From Heliopora coerulea (Eukaryota > Cnidaria > Anthozoa > Scleralcyonacea > Helioporidae), in contig JASJOG010000014.1 in assembly GCA_030142905.1 (NCBI GenBank), forward strand, positions 1,364,001 to 1,428,000: a DNA stretch of 64,000 bases. The letters run 5' to 3'. The position numbers and the translations under genes were made by a program. Numbering within the stretch: position 1 is the stretch's first letter; every line of letters starts with the position of its first letter. The notes under the pieces are model-generated. The model saw only the letters and a program-made list of their open reading frames with translations, did no database searches and had not been told where the DNA came from. Shown here in pieces: positions 10,382-21,324 of this stretch.

Positions 10382-12523
10382 GTAAGTTTCTGTGCCTATC
10401 CAAATTGATTTTACATCGAGCAGCAGGTCATCTTGGACAATTTTATTGTTGCTTATTATATTCTGTACAAACTAGGGTAATATATTTTTACAGTTTGTCT
10501 GAAGGCCATTAGGCATTACGAAGCGACTTTAACTTTATATATTAATATACTCATTATTATACGGAACGGACAGGAACGGAACAGAACGAACAGTTCCGTA
10601 ACATTAATCTGCAGAACTTAACGGACCAAGTGTTGATAAAATCCGGCGAATGTTTGTTGTTACGATTTTTTGCTACACTCTCGTTAAATGGTTAAGACGA
10701 TTGATATGTACTCCGTACAACAGCCTACCAGCAGGATTAAGGTCCATGCAGAAAACTTGAAGGTTTTGAAAATAGAAGTTAACAAAGTAGTCCATCAGTC
10801 ACATGGGCTTAACAAGAACCTTTATTTTGGCATCCATAAGGAAAATTTCGTTTGGAAATTTTCTTTATTTGTTTACGTTTTACGTGCTAACATGTTGCTG
10901 CTGGACTAACAACAGATTAAAGCTTTTTACCCCCATATAAATATAATATAAATGTAAACATAGGCAATTTGTTGTTTTTCGCCCAGCGTAGTCCTGCATA
11001 CAAATTCCAAACCCAGCAGGAGCCAATCAAATTGCAGTATATGGTACTCTAAATCTCAGGCGAAACTGGCCGCATCATTTATTTATTACCTAGACATTGG
11101 TTTTGGTTATCAGCCTGAGAATGAGACGATTTCCCTGTCATTCAAAAGTCGAATCCCGTAATTGCTTTATTATGCAATCTCATCGTGCATTGCATTCATC
11201 GTGTAGGGTCATTACCCTACACGATGAATGCAAACACGCAACGATTCATTTGCAAACAATTTCGATGGCAGCTGTACGGATTGAAAAAGATTTTCAGCCG
11301 AACTAACGTTATTTTTCGAGGCATAAACACCAATATGATGTATAACATGTAACCATTTTGCGCCATCTGAAACTAGCAATCGGTAGCCAATCTAAATTGT
11401 GGTAGGACAAAAATTATAGATGATTGAGCTTATCGTGCTATCTTCAGGTGCCTCGTCCTCGGTTTCCACGTTCTAAATCTTTATTCCTGACATTTTCTTT
11501 TACGTTTACTCGATAATTTTCAATTTTGCTTTCAAAACACCAGAGGTTTCTCAGGAGTTTTTATAATTTCTGTTTAAGCTCAGCTCCCGACCTCATTATT
11601 GCAAGTCAATATGGAACAGGAAGTAAGGAAAATTCAACTTGAGAATTGAAAATCATGGCACAGTTTTAAAGAAAATATTTTCATCTTCGTTAAGTAAAAA
11701 AGTTGCACCCAAAGTTGTCCTTAAACGACGAAGACCTAACTAGAATTCTTTGTAATTAACATTCGCAACTTCGGATGACATAACTGGATTGTTTTTACAA
11801 CTCTGCGAAATGATTTATTTGTTTTCCTGGAAATCCGCCTTTATATCTTGGCTGTTGCCAAAAACCATAGTTGCTTTATGTCATCACAGTGTGACAGAAA
11901 TTTGTTATTGGAAACTTTATTAACAAACGAAGTTATTTCGTTCGGTGCCAGTCCGTTCCGTATAACCCAGCAACCACTTGTATTAACATAACTCTATATA
12001 AATACTGGAATAAATTATGTCTACGCGAGTTCTTGTGCATTGCGAGAAGTCTTAAAGATCTTGAATTTGGAAAGGAAAAAAGTTATTTCTTTATTCTTTC
12101 ATTCCTAATTAAATACTGAGGTACTGTCCAGTAGATTTAGTCAATAACCTCTCAGACCTGCCAAAAGTTTGTTAATTTTTCCCGACGACAATTGCTTGGC
12201 CGACAAATGCTATAAGCTATCTATCTACTCATTGTGTCCTCAGGATTCATTTTCTACAGATAGTCAAACATCATCCTGTAAAATAAGTGACTGTTGTTTA
12301 GAACATTTAATTGTCAAAGTGCAATAACAATTAATTTTTAAGCGCTAATGGTTGTTTAAACTGATTAGATAATATTGACGATTTTCACTTTTTCAGCATT
12401 TGTTTTGAAATCAGCCTCCTAAATTTAGTTTTGTCGCATAGATGGAAAATTTAGCAATTAGAAACCACAACCAGCCGACAACTCCAAGAAATATAAAACA
12501 AATCAGATTCCGAAAAACAACAG
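10382..12523. other. Non-coding stretch with a possible long-range inverted pair
   Basis: No gene recognised. The word tatacggaacggac near 10560 recurs in inverted orientation near 11960, which might mark the ends of an unclassified 1.4-kb element. The open frame 10688-10909 shows no known domain. Confidence 0.35.
11191..11232. repeat. Perfect 19-bp hairpin with 4-base loop
   Basis: The arm tgcattcatcgtgtagggt and its exact reverse complement are separated by catt. Confidence 0.9.
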
Positions 12524-12681
12524 CTTGTGAACTCAAAATTCGAGTTAGAGCAAGACAGAAGCGAGACTGTAATATTTCGACTTTTATTGCAAAGTCATCA
12601 TCAGTTACCATCATCATTATAAAGTCGAAATATTACAGACTCACTTTTGTCTTACTCTAACTCGAATTTTGAGTTCACAAG
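12524..12681. repeat. Fold-back repeat with 61-bp arms and hammerhead-like core
   Basis: Left arm 12524-12584 and right arm 12621-12681 are reverse complements with 4 mismatches in 61, around a 36-base loop. On the minus strand ctgatga (12604-12598) is followed by a 6-bp stem (gacttt/aaagtc) and gaaa (12578-12575), the order of a hammerhead core. Flanking gtaa and ttac could pair as stem I, but there is no room for stem III in a monomer. It is therefore at most a degenerate or dimer-type motif. Confidence 0.7.
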
Positions 12682-13760
12682 ATGTTATTTTTCTAGTAGT
12701 TAGAATTTGTACAAATTTATAAGAATTTTTGTCAACATCTTATTTCTTTTCACATAAATTGAAAAACGTTAGTTAAACAAAAGAACTGAATGGTATTTTA
12801 GGAAGCACTATTTTCATGAAAACTTTAAAAATTTTCTATTACTATGTCGTCAAACTGGCATTAAAAGATAAAATTTGTGAATTGCCAGCTTTGTATAACT
12901 CAAGAAGAAAAATTAATTTCTGGAGTTTTCATCGACTATTTTCGGTCTGTACCCGACTTTCTTGTAGAATCGGTAATTTAAATGCAGTCTAACTGATATA
13001 GAATAGTTTTAGAGAAGGTATTTGGAAGTGGGTCCAAAATTTTGACCTCTAGTCGCTAAGAACATAACGTTTACTCAACCGTTTATGCAGAGGGGTGCAT
13101 TTAGTTTTGTTAGAATACCAAAAAAGAGAGAGAAACGTAAACAACGCATATTTGTGGTCCTTACTTGTTAACCACAGAATGCACACGATTTTGGGCAAAA
13201 CTTCTTCATTGATTTGTATTTGTCTTCACAAACGTTGCTTTTCGCCGTCCGTCGCTTACAACTCCTTTTTAAGTCGATGCATGATTCTATAAAAATTATA
13301 AGTCAAGAGTCATGTCTTATGTTCGAAGTAAATATAATGTATATTTAAGTATATATGTAATGTATATATATATATATATATATATATAATGTATATTTAA
13401 TCTGTATATTAAAGGTTATTTTAGAGTTAAATTGACACCATTTGACTGCATTAATGTTTATTGAGTATGATGCGATATAGAATTTACATCAATAAAATGA
13501 GGATTTTTGCCAACCCTGCCAGGCGATGCATCGTTTCCTAAAATTAAAAGTTTTTATGTAGTCACCTGTTCCCAAGCAGAGCATAAAACAATGGCGGAAT
13601 TAATTGCGACTGAAAAAACAACTTATCAGTGTGAAAATGTTCATACCAACGTGTACAAATCCAGCTAACTCTTTAATACTGTATAAATTTCTTTCGAGAA
13701 CTGGTACACGTTTGTTCATGGCAACTCCCTTTTAATACGAACAATAATTTGTTTGATATA
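12682..13760. other. AT-rich non-coding DNA
   Basis: No gene recognised. A TA microsatellite occupies 13362-13388. Confidence 0.5.
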
Positions 13761-15119
13761 AAGAGCCGTTCTCTGACCTGGAATTATTTTATTTTCGAGC
13801 TTTCGACTGTCTGGCTACAGTCTTCAACGGGAAGAATAAAGGGCAATAAGATGATGTGTTCTATTTATACAAGTGATGAACGGGAATGACCTAATGGGTA
13901 AAGCGGTGGAATTACAATAAGAATAGTTCGGATACAAAGGTTATAGGAAACTATTTCCGTAAAAGGATTGAGTATTGTCCTGGGAGTGCGCGGGAGTTAT
14001 TGTCGGCTTGGTTGGTTGAGGCAGTGTGCCAGGATTCTAGTGTTTTCCGAATTCTATAGTGTCCTTTGTCGATAATAGAGGCGTTCTTAAAGTCTATGTT
14101 GTGGTCGTGTTTCCAGGCGTGGTTTGCGACGTTTGACCCTCGTGCGAAATTCTTTATGTTTCTCTCGTGTTCTTTTCTTCGTTTTAAGAACGATCTCCCG
14201 GTTTCCCCAATATAGCTCCAGTTGCAGTCAGCACAAGGTATTTTGTAAACAACATTCGTTTGCTCTTCAGCAAGTGGTCTGAATTTCGGGGGAGGGAATA
14301 GTTGTTGCAACGTTTTGAGAGACTTGTTGGTAACTCGGATGTCATGTGTGCGTAATGTCCTGGTGATATTTTCTGTGAGTCCTTCAATGTAGGGGAAGAC
14401 AGTGTAACTTGTTGTTTTTTCACGTGGTTCCACCATTTTGAAGAACATTCCAACTAATTCTTCAGGTTCTGGTGTCACCATGGTTGAGTTTTCAGACTTT
14501 TTAATGGCATCTTGAATTAGTCCCTTCGGATATCCGTTGCTCGTTAGTGCATTTGTTACATAGTTTATTTCGTTAGTAACTCCTTCTTCAGTTGTCGGCA
14601 GTGTGGTGGCTCGGTGGATTAGGGTGTTTATGGTAGACTGTTTGTGGGTCTTGGGGTGGTGGGAATTGAAGTCCAGGTATCGATCGGTGTGGGTATGTTT
14701 CCTGTATACATCAATCTTGATTTGGTCATTTTGTCGTGTGACTAAGGTGTCGAGGGAGGGTAGTTGATTGTGCTTTTCATGTTCTACTGTAAAGTTGATG
14801 TCAGGGTCAATTGAGTTGAGGTTGTCATGGAAGGAGGCCACAGCATTGGAATTGATGATGCAGACACCATCGTCTACGTAGCATTTCCAAACTTTCGGTT
14901 TGACCTCGGCGATGTTGATTGCCTCTTCTTCGATCTCTTCCATACATAAATTTGCGACGACGGGACTGACGTAGCACAGCCATGCAACTGTCTGTAAGTG
15001 TCTCCATTGTAGATGAAGTAGTTGTTGGAAAGAGTGAATTCCAACAGTGAAATGATGTCTATCCACAGTCAAATTCGTTCGTAGGGGTAAAGTAGGGTCG
15101 CGTTGAAGTTTACTCTTGA
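13760..15119 (-). mobile_element. 5'-truncated Penelope-like retroelement
   Basis: Minus-strand element comprising the C-terminal half of the Penelope-type ORF and a 3' non-coding tail of about 190 bp. The tail holds a small hairpin followed by tcgaaagctcg, typical of these elements. The low-coordinate (3') boundary is approximate. The 5' edge lies at about 15119, where an inverted copy of the edge begins. A full element would need roughly another 1 kb of reverse transcriptase upstream. Confidence 0.8.
13951..15118 (-). pseudogene. Penelope-like reverse transcriptase / GIY-YIG endonuclease, truncated and frameshifted
   Basis: The main frame (13951 to about 15010) begins in the reverse transcriptase core at SPVVANLCMEE, passes the catalytic CYVDDG motif and thumb region, and ends with a GIY-YIG-type nuclease. 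The nuclease block reads VYKIPCADCNWSYIGETGRS, followed by an Arg-rich KRRKEHE helix and a HAWKHDHNIDF block. Upstream of about 15010 the protein continues in another frame (DIISLLEFTLSNNYFIYNG, then RQLHGCA). A small deletion at the MGSP position of motif B shifts the frame, and a 1-nt insertion lies near 15060. The family uses target-primed insertion; this copy is dead because the palm's first motifs are absent and the frame is broken. Confidence 0.88.
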
Positions 15120-15173
15120 CGCGACCCTACTTTAACCCTACGAACGAGTTTGACTGTGGATGACATCATTTCA
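15048..15173. repeat. Inverted duplication of the retroelement's 5' edge
   Basis: Arms 15048-15102 and 15120-15173 are reverse complements with about three mismatches and one indel, around a 17-base loop. Both arms encode the same peptide (RDPTL, then TVD), the left on the minus strand and the right on the plus strand. The right copy is therefore a back-copied piece of element coding sequence, not flanking DNA. Confidence 0.9.
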
Positions 15174-15381
15174 TGCACTCGAAAAAATTTTTGCCAAGTC
15201 CAGAAAGGCACTGGTTGGTTTAATTTTGTTTGAGTATCTCAACGAAAAGAGTTTATCTGACACTTTAAATCATAAACTCGTTAATTCATATGAATACATG
15301 AGATTTTCGCTCGATTTTCTATGTCCAGGGAGGATTTAGAACCTTAAATTTCCTCACTAAGCTAATTCTCACTTATGTTAA

Positions 15382-16346
15382 ACACGGAGCGACGCTATAA
15401 AAGGGTAAGCTCCTCCCACATTTCTGGCTTCGTATGGCGGTTGCATGTTTCCAGATGGCGGACACTTTGAAGCGTGACTGAACTGGACAGGGTAGAGCTC
15501 CACAAGCGTGTCCTAGAGCCTAAAGCTTACGGAAATACTTTTAAAATGTGTTTTTAAAATACAGCTAAACAATATATAAAGCAATAAATGGCTGAACAAG
15601 GCACATTTACTGATTTTTCTGGTTGTTATACGTCGTATTATAATAATTCGAGACATCCTGCGCATCTTCATTCACTTATAGTCATCCTACCCTCGTAGTG
15701 TTTGGGCACGATTCACATTTTATTACGTCCGCGATGCGTCATAGCCATCTGTATTCTTTTTGGCGCATACTTGAAGCTTGTAATATTATAAATATAAACA
15801 AAAACTGGCGCCACTTTCAAATTCATTTGTGGCAAATATGCTCGGTTGCTCTCATCCAACAGCTCGGACTTCTACCTCGGCGCAAAGCACAACTCCGCGT
15901 TCTGCGGGGCTTAGCAAGTATGATCGCAATAAAGTCCACTACCAGAAGAATAAAAATGCAATTAAAGAGAGCAAGGCCTACTACGGCTTCAAAATGGAAA
16001 TGAAACGCGATGAGGAAGGGCGCTTGGTAGAAATACGTAAGAAGATCAACACCGTGTAGAATCAGTTACCGTCCAACGGAAAACCGGCAGGAAATGTTGA
16101 AGTGATGGAATTACTCTTGGATTGTTGGCTCAGTCAAAACAGTTCAAATGGCCAACAGGCGCAAAATACTATCCAGGCAGCAACGTCGTTGCAAACAAAT
16201 TCATCTCCTATATTCTCCTCAATTGAACGTGATATTCATCCACCGGAAATTAGTCTGAACTCAATTGACCAATAACATGCGACCTTTCATTAATCATAAT
16301 TGACAGGCTGAGAAACTCAGCCTCTTCTTATGCGATCGCTCCGTGT
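15382..16346 (+). mobile_element. TTAA-flanked DNA transposon with one broken ORF
   Basis: Inverted ends begin acacggagcga on both sides. Each is preceded or followed by TTAA (15378-15381 and 16347-16350), read as a 4-bp target duplication of piggyBac type. The 965-bp length is too short for a full transposase, so it is non-autonomous or decayed. A 7-bp hairpin (ggctgag/ctcagcc) lies near the right end. Confidence 0.6.
15838..16275 (+). pseudogene. Unrecognised ORF inside the TTAA element, one in-frame stop
   Basis: The frame opens at ATG 15838 and runs 73 codons to TAG at 16057. It then continues open in the same frame for another 71 codons to TAA at 16273. The first part is Ser/Thr-rich then strongly basic (KYDRNKVHYQKNKNAIKE); the second part is Gln/Ser-rich and acidic. 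I recognise no domain. Continuity across the stop suggests one former protein of about 145 residues broken by a single nonsense change. Position between the element ends suggests a transposon accessory protein, but that is inference. Confidence 0.5.
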
Positions 16347-16350
16347 TTAA

Positions 16351-17100
16351 GGAGGAGAATTATTTATGTTAATAAGGAAAATTTAAACTAAATTTTTATT
16401 AGCATATACCTTGCACGTGAATAGTATTTTTGTGCAATTTGATTGGTTCCTCTATCTTGGAATATCCTGCACTATTTACCTCCGAGCAAAACAAGATGGT
16501 TTCCTGTTTTGTTTCAATTACGGAAGCAGGAAATAGTTTTGAATCAAAGAAGCCCCAATGCTACACAAAAAAAACAACGAAATTTTGCAATAAAGAATTG
16601 AGAAATATATATTTCTTTCATTTTTTAGCAATAAGTGCACTTTTGTACACACTGTGTACAAATGATAAGCGAGTGACAAACCAACAAAAAATTAAAAAAG
16701 AATTATTTGTGAAAACAATTTTGCGAGGTATATGCTAAAACAATCATTTGCCTCTGTGTCCTTCAGTAGCGTAGATATTTACCTCACTGTCTATCACAAT
16801 TCATCTCCACTTCGGCGAATAATTGTTAACTATTCGATGAAGTGCTGTGTAGGACTACCGCGCGCATGTTCAATATTTAATATTCGTTAATTTCGTTTGT
16901 CCTCAACTTACTGCTAAGTAGTCAGCAATAAGAGTGTTTCAGTCGGTTACAAGAGTATACGTATAAGGAATTAATTATCGGACTATAACTCTCCAGATTT
17001 AAATCATTGAGTATATTTAACTAAATGACCGGCGACGGGTCAGTGGTAAAACTGCCAATTTCATTTTGTGACATTGCTTATAATTTAATGTAAACCATAC
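16351..17100. other. Non-coding DNA downstream of the astacin exon
   Basis: AT-rich, with no further astacin, ShK or CUB exon recognised on the minus strand. The plus open frame 16430-16738 has no known domain. Confidence 0.4.
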
Positions 17101-17343
17101 CTTTTATTTTCTTCCAGTTGTCCTTCTTGCAATGATACAGTTTTCTAATTTGAGATATATCGGTTTTTGAGAGTTTTTTAATCTGGCCGAGTTTCATCGT
17201 TGGATTTTTTAAGGATCTGAGCGTGTCCTCTCCGTTTTTGCTAAATGCTTTGTTTTTGTAGTGCATAATACTCTTGAAGTCGTATGGCTCGTTAAGGGAA
17301 TCCATCGAACCGTGACGGTAGCTTATGAAGTTTCTTCGCATTC
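17101..17343 (-). CDS. Astacin metalloprotease, Met-turn exon
   Basis: Minus-strand exon bounded by an acceptor (ttttcaag before 17343) and a donor (aaag|gtatgg, gt at 17100-17099). It encodes the C-terminal half of an astacin (M12A) catalytic domain: GMRRNFISYRHGSMDS, then YDFKSIMHY, which holds the Met-turn and the Tyr that can act as the fifth zinc ligand, then the family's KLGQIKKLSKTDISQIRKLY stretch and a final Cys. It joins in phase to the exon at 18453-18628, together giving KNIQK-G-MRRNF. If the donor is not used, the frame stops at 17078. Catalytic features look intact. Later exons (often ShK or CUB modules) are not visible in the window. Confidence 0.82.
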
Positions 17344-17394
17344 CTTGAAAAATATCAAAAAACGTTTTAAAAAAGTGTGATAGCGCCATACCAT

Positions 17395-17500
17395 AGTCCT
17401 CTTTCGGGTTGCCTGTTCTGCCAGGACATTCACCCCTCGAAAGTAAAATCGTCTAGCGTTAGCCAGGATAAAATAGTTAAGTTATTAAATGGTGGAGCGA
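17395..17500. mobile_element. TTAA MITE family, diverged copy C
   Basis: Contains agtaaaatcgtctagcgtta followed by gccaggataaaat, matching the core of copies A and F, but its ends are decayed. It lies directly upstream of the astacin exon, in the intron. Confidence 0.6.
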
Positions 17501-17639
17501 TAAAAATTTCAAGAAAGAAATTTCCTTACAGATCTAGGTTTCGGGTTCAATTAATATTCTCATCCTCTAACATCTTAGTTTATAGAAAAAATAAATTATT
17601 AGAAACAGAAAGTAAATTTGATTATTTTGGGTAATTAGA

Positions 17640-17775
17640 GTAACTTTACCCTGAACAAAATGGTTGATCTGTCCGTGGCACATGTATATATATATATATC
17701 TTTTTAAACGATTTCATTAAAAAAACCCCAGAAATACATTACGTTTCGGGGCACAGCCCCTTATATATATCTGTG

Positions 17776-17814
<39 letters not shown>

Positions 17815-18108
17815 GGATAGATGATTTTCACAGTGTAAACGGTGCGGACTTTCTAAAGTTTAGCCGTGCCGAGTACCTCTGTATGTTTACATTCATTTAA
17901 GTAATAAGTTCATTTTTTTCGGCTTAAAAAAGATAAATTTCACACTTTTCTTGGCGAATTAGCATATTAGGAGGTTCATTTTAGAAGACATCCATAAAAC
18001 TCGCAATTTGTGCTTTATCAGATCTAAAACACTCGGCTATCGCCTTGTGCTTTAAACCCTGAAAAAGCACTCCTGCTCTTTTTTTAAATATTACATATAT
18101 ATATATTT

Positions 18109-18154
<46 letters not shown>

Positions 18155-18315
18155 GTATATAAAATTCATTAAAAATGCATGAGGAAAATACAAAAAAAAA
18201 ATCATAATCCTGTCGGATCTATATATGTGATAAATATGAGATAAAAAAAGTTCAATATATACATATACATACATATACATACATACATACATATATTTAT
18301 GAATATAAATATATA
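17640..18315. repeat. Microsatellite-rich dispersed repeat, copy 1
   Basis: TA and GTAT runs (17682-17816, 18096-18150, 18253-18315) flank a unique-looking segment at 17905-18100. That segment is clearly homologous to 33405-33570: both share ttttttcggctta, aagataaattt, ggttcattttagaagacat and gcactcctgctc in order. Near 17730-17760 the minus strand has a GC-rich hairpin followed by gaaacgt, a possible ribozyme remnant. All of this lies in the astacin intron. Confidence 0.65.
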
Positions 18316-18452
18316 GGCACTTATCATGCAGAATATAACATTTTTCCAACTCTTCTGATTGCATTTACACTAGTTGGAGGTTGGAGGCTATGAAGGAAAG
18401 TAGTTGTGTTTGATAGTAGCTGAAGAAACAAACTGTAAAATCGTAAAGTTAC

Positions 18453-18628
18453 CTTTTTGAATGTTTTTCCATATCACTTTGATGTATTTGTCCCTGTCAC
18501 GTCGAGAATGTTCGTGAAAGAAGCCAAGAGCATGCAAAATTTCGTGGAGTACTTTCCCTCGATATTTACAGTCATCGTGCAGCGATATGTTTTGTCGTCC
18601 ACCGACACGACCGATTGACGAAAAACAG
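18453..18628 (-). CDS. Astacin metalloprotease, zinc-binding exon
   Basis: Minus-strand exon of 176 nt from acceptor aaatttag (ag at 18630-18629) to donor aaaaag|gtaact (gt at 18452-18451). It encodes [16 protein letters not shown], a Cys, then the astacin signature [13 protein letters not shown] followed by SRRDRDKY and KVIWKNIQK. The signature has all three zinc His residues and the catalytic Glu of HExxHxxGxxH. The exon leaves in phase 1 and the next exon completes a Gly codon. Astacins are zinc endopeptidases, usually secreted or membrane-attached, acting in development, digestion or venom. The exons for the propeptide and N-terminal catalytic lobe should lie at higher coordinates on this strand, but I could not find them. 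Confidence 0.87.
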
Positions 18629-20983
18629 CTAAATTTAGACAAAACAAAACTGAATATTAACGTAATGTTAAATGTTGTTGAGAACAATTTAACATGACAT
18701 TGCATTCGTATCAAGGACATTAAAAAAACAAGTAAAAAGTACAATTTTTCTGTACGAACTAGTGGGGGCAACATGAACCCCTAGCTCCGTGAGCTGAAAT
18801 GGGACCCCTTTTAGGTACTATGGAAAAAAAAAAAACAAGGTGAACTTTCGTGTATAAGACAGCGTCGGAGTTTACCATTCTTTAATCGGCTTGCATCACA
18901 CCTCTGTAAACTACAAGTCATCATCTTGAAGCAGCCTTCTCCGAGAAATTCTAAAATACGACCAAACTACCTGTCACTGCTGTCAGTATCCTGGAACAGT
19001 CTTTCTTATGAATTTAAAAAGATACAACCTAACTACAAGATTCGTTTATTTCTGTTTTAGAACACGTTTCAAACTTTTCTCGAAACGTTAGATTTCTTTG
19101 CGATCGGTCACGGCAGTTATCAACCTTTGAACTTTTCACGTTATTCAACGCAGTCTACGCAGTATCCTATTTTTATAGCATTTAGGAACAGCTTTCCCAC
19201 GAAACTAACAAGCCACTTCTCTATAGCTTGGAATAGACTTCTCTTAAGAACTCTGGGATGAATCTAGTTAAGAATTAGGAAAGGTATAATGATTGGAATT
19301 TCTAGATTCATTATAATTAGTGACTGTTGATGCGATTATCAATTAATTTTAATTCCCAGTAGTAGCATTAAATCCATATGATCTTATGTATTTGTGGATC
19401 AAAAAGGTAGACTTGAAGTATACTTGATGACATTATGAAAAAATGTCCATTCGTTTATCATTCTTTTACATGCATTAAAATTGGCCTATTGTGCCTTGGG
19501 TTAGAGAAATAACAGTATATTGAATTTATAGAGTACGAGGTATGCAAAACAAGTTGGTCCTCAGCTTCTAAAAATTAGGAGAAGCTCGGTTTGGTAGACT
19601 AATCAAAACAGTTTAAGGTTGAAGGAAATTCAATTATTTAGCGATTAAGAATTTAACATGTTTCCAAATGTAAACATCTGTTCATCGTTAACTCGTTAGT
19701 AATGTTAAAAAATCGACGCTTTGAAAGAAGACTAAAGTGACACCATAAATCAGAATTTATTGTATTGGTCGGTCCACTGAGAAATTATGTCAGTTTTCTA
19801 CTGCTCTTTTCTTGCAGCTGGAGACTTTCTTTGTTCTCTTTCTTTACCGCCGTTAAAAAGAAATTCTCACGACGTTTATATTTTATTCGTAAAAAATATA
19901 TTCTTTCCTGTGTTAACTGACTTTAAGGAAGAGAGTTGGCCAAGAAGGAAAGAAGGGAACGAGGTAGCACTCTTTTGTGATTACAAGCTAACCAGTTGTG
20001 ACTCTTTTGAGTACATCGATTATTTATGCTGCACAAGTTACGTGATATGACTCAATGTTATATGGCCTAGAAACAGAAGTTGGGACTGAAACTTTTCATT
20101 GTAGTGGGACAAGGTGTAAAAATGCAAATGGCACATAATAAAGGAACCAACATAACGTTGCTTGGGACTTGCAAAATTGGCTGCCGTTTTTGCATAATAT
20201 CGTAGTCGCGCGACGCTTGTGTGGACGTCGGTTGTACGATTAGTGGAAATACATTGACAGCGCCCTTATGAGCACGACTAAACCAAAAATGTCTGAGAGG
20301 TAGCGAGCACGAGTTGTTGCAATAGCAAAAATAATTTACGAACATGAAGGCATTAAACGAGAGAAAAACATCAAAGGAAGGAAGCAAAGGGTGGTGGGTT
20401 TGTCAGATCAACAACAGGGCGATTTTCGCAAAAAGACACTCAACTTTGATTTCACTCTGTGATTCTGTTCCACGCGTTAAGATTTACTTCTTTTGTTTTT
20501 ATAATTTTTGTCCGATGAGTCGTACAACATTAGGCAATTTCTAGATGAGTTCATTAAAGCTTCTCCCAAACTCCCCATTACTCGATTGACGTCGAGTTTG
20601 AAAACTTTGTTACGTGCTAACTGGTTGAACTCAGCCAACATGAGTGAAGAGACTGAAGCAACCAAAGTCAAAATTTGAACATGTCAAAACGACCAACTGC
20701 GACGACCAAAATGACCAACTTCGATGACAAAAGCGGCTGACATGGTAACTGTTCAACGTAATCTCTTTGGTCACGCGACCACTACGACTGAACAATGTTT
20801 CACCCTTGAATGAACTAAGTTGTCATGACAACTGTCATCAAAATTTAAAATCTGAACCCTTTTTGAAATAAACTGGGGATCCCAAAATAGAATATATCCT
20901 GTTTTAAGTAACTTGGTAATAAATTTTTCCTTTTTGTCAAGAAGGTGTTAGATTAACTTAAAAATAAACGGGTTTCCTAGGCG
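18629..20983. other. No gene recognised upstream of the astacin exon
   Basis: Searched by eye for astacin N-terminal exons on the minus strand without success. The open frames here (19787-20050 plus, 20067-20387 minus, 20344-20544 plus) show no known domain. Confidence 0.4.
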
Positions 20984-20988
20984 TTGGG

Positions 20989-20989
<1 letters not shown>

Positions 20990-21067
<78 letters not shown>

Positions 21068-21213
21068 TTATATATATATATGTATATATATATATGTATA
21101 TATATATATATGTATATATATATATGTATATATATATATGTATATATATATATGTATATATATATATGTATATATATATATGTATATATATATATGTATA
21201 TATATATATATGC
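20990..21213. repeat. TA microsatellite with a 14-bp GTATATATATATAT period
   Basis: Pure TA runs first, then a regular gtatatatatatat pattern for over 100 bp. Open frames here (Ile/Tyr repeats) are not genes. The tract ends about 110 bp before the hammerhead ribozyme. Confidence 0.95.
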
Positions 21214-21324
21214 GCACGCTCACTAGTCTCTAGTTAGAGCGCTCTGGCATGGCTTAGATGTACCACATGTGTGGCACATTTGAGTTGCCTATATAATGTA
21301 GGCTTCTCCATCCTGCTCATCAGC

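Noticed and set aside
11420..11460. ctgaaga with a small stem on the minus strand
   Set aside because: No GAAA follows the stem.
13795..13835. Hammerhead-like hairpin followed by gaaag in the Penelope-like 3' tail (minus strand)
   Set aside because: The upstream block reads ttgaaga with no pairable stem I, and no stem III or UH site follows.
17725..17762. GC hairpin plus gaaacgt on the minus strand, possible hammerhead
   Set aside because: Stem II and GAAAC are present, but the CUGANGA side is replaced by TA repeat.
20984..21233. Tyr/Ile repeat ORFs
   Set aside because: Translations of the TA microsatellite.
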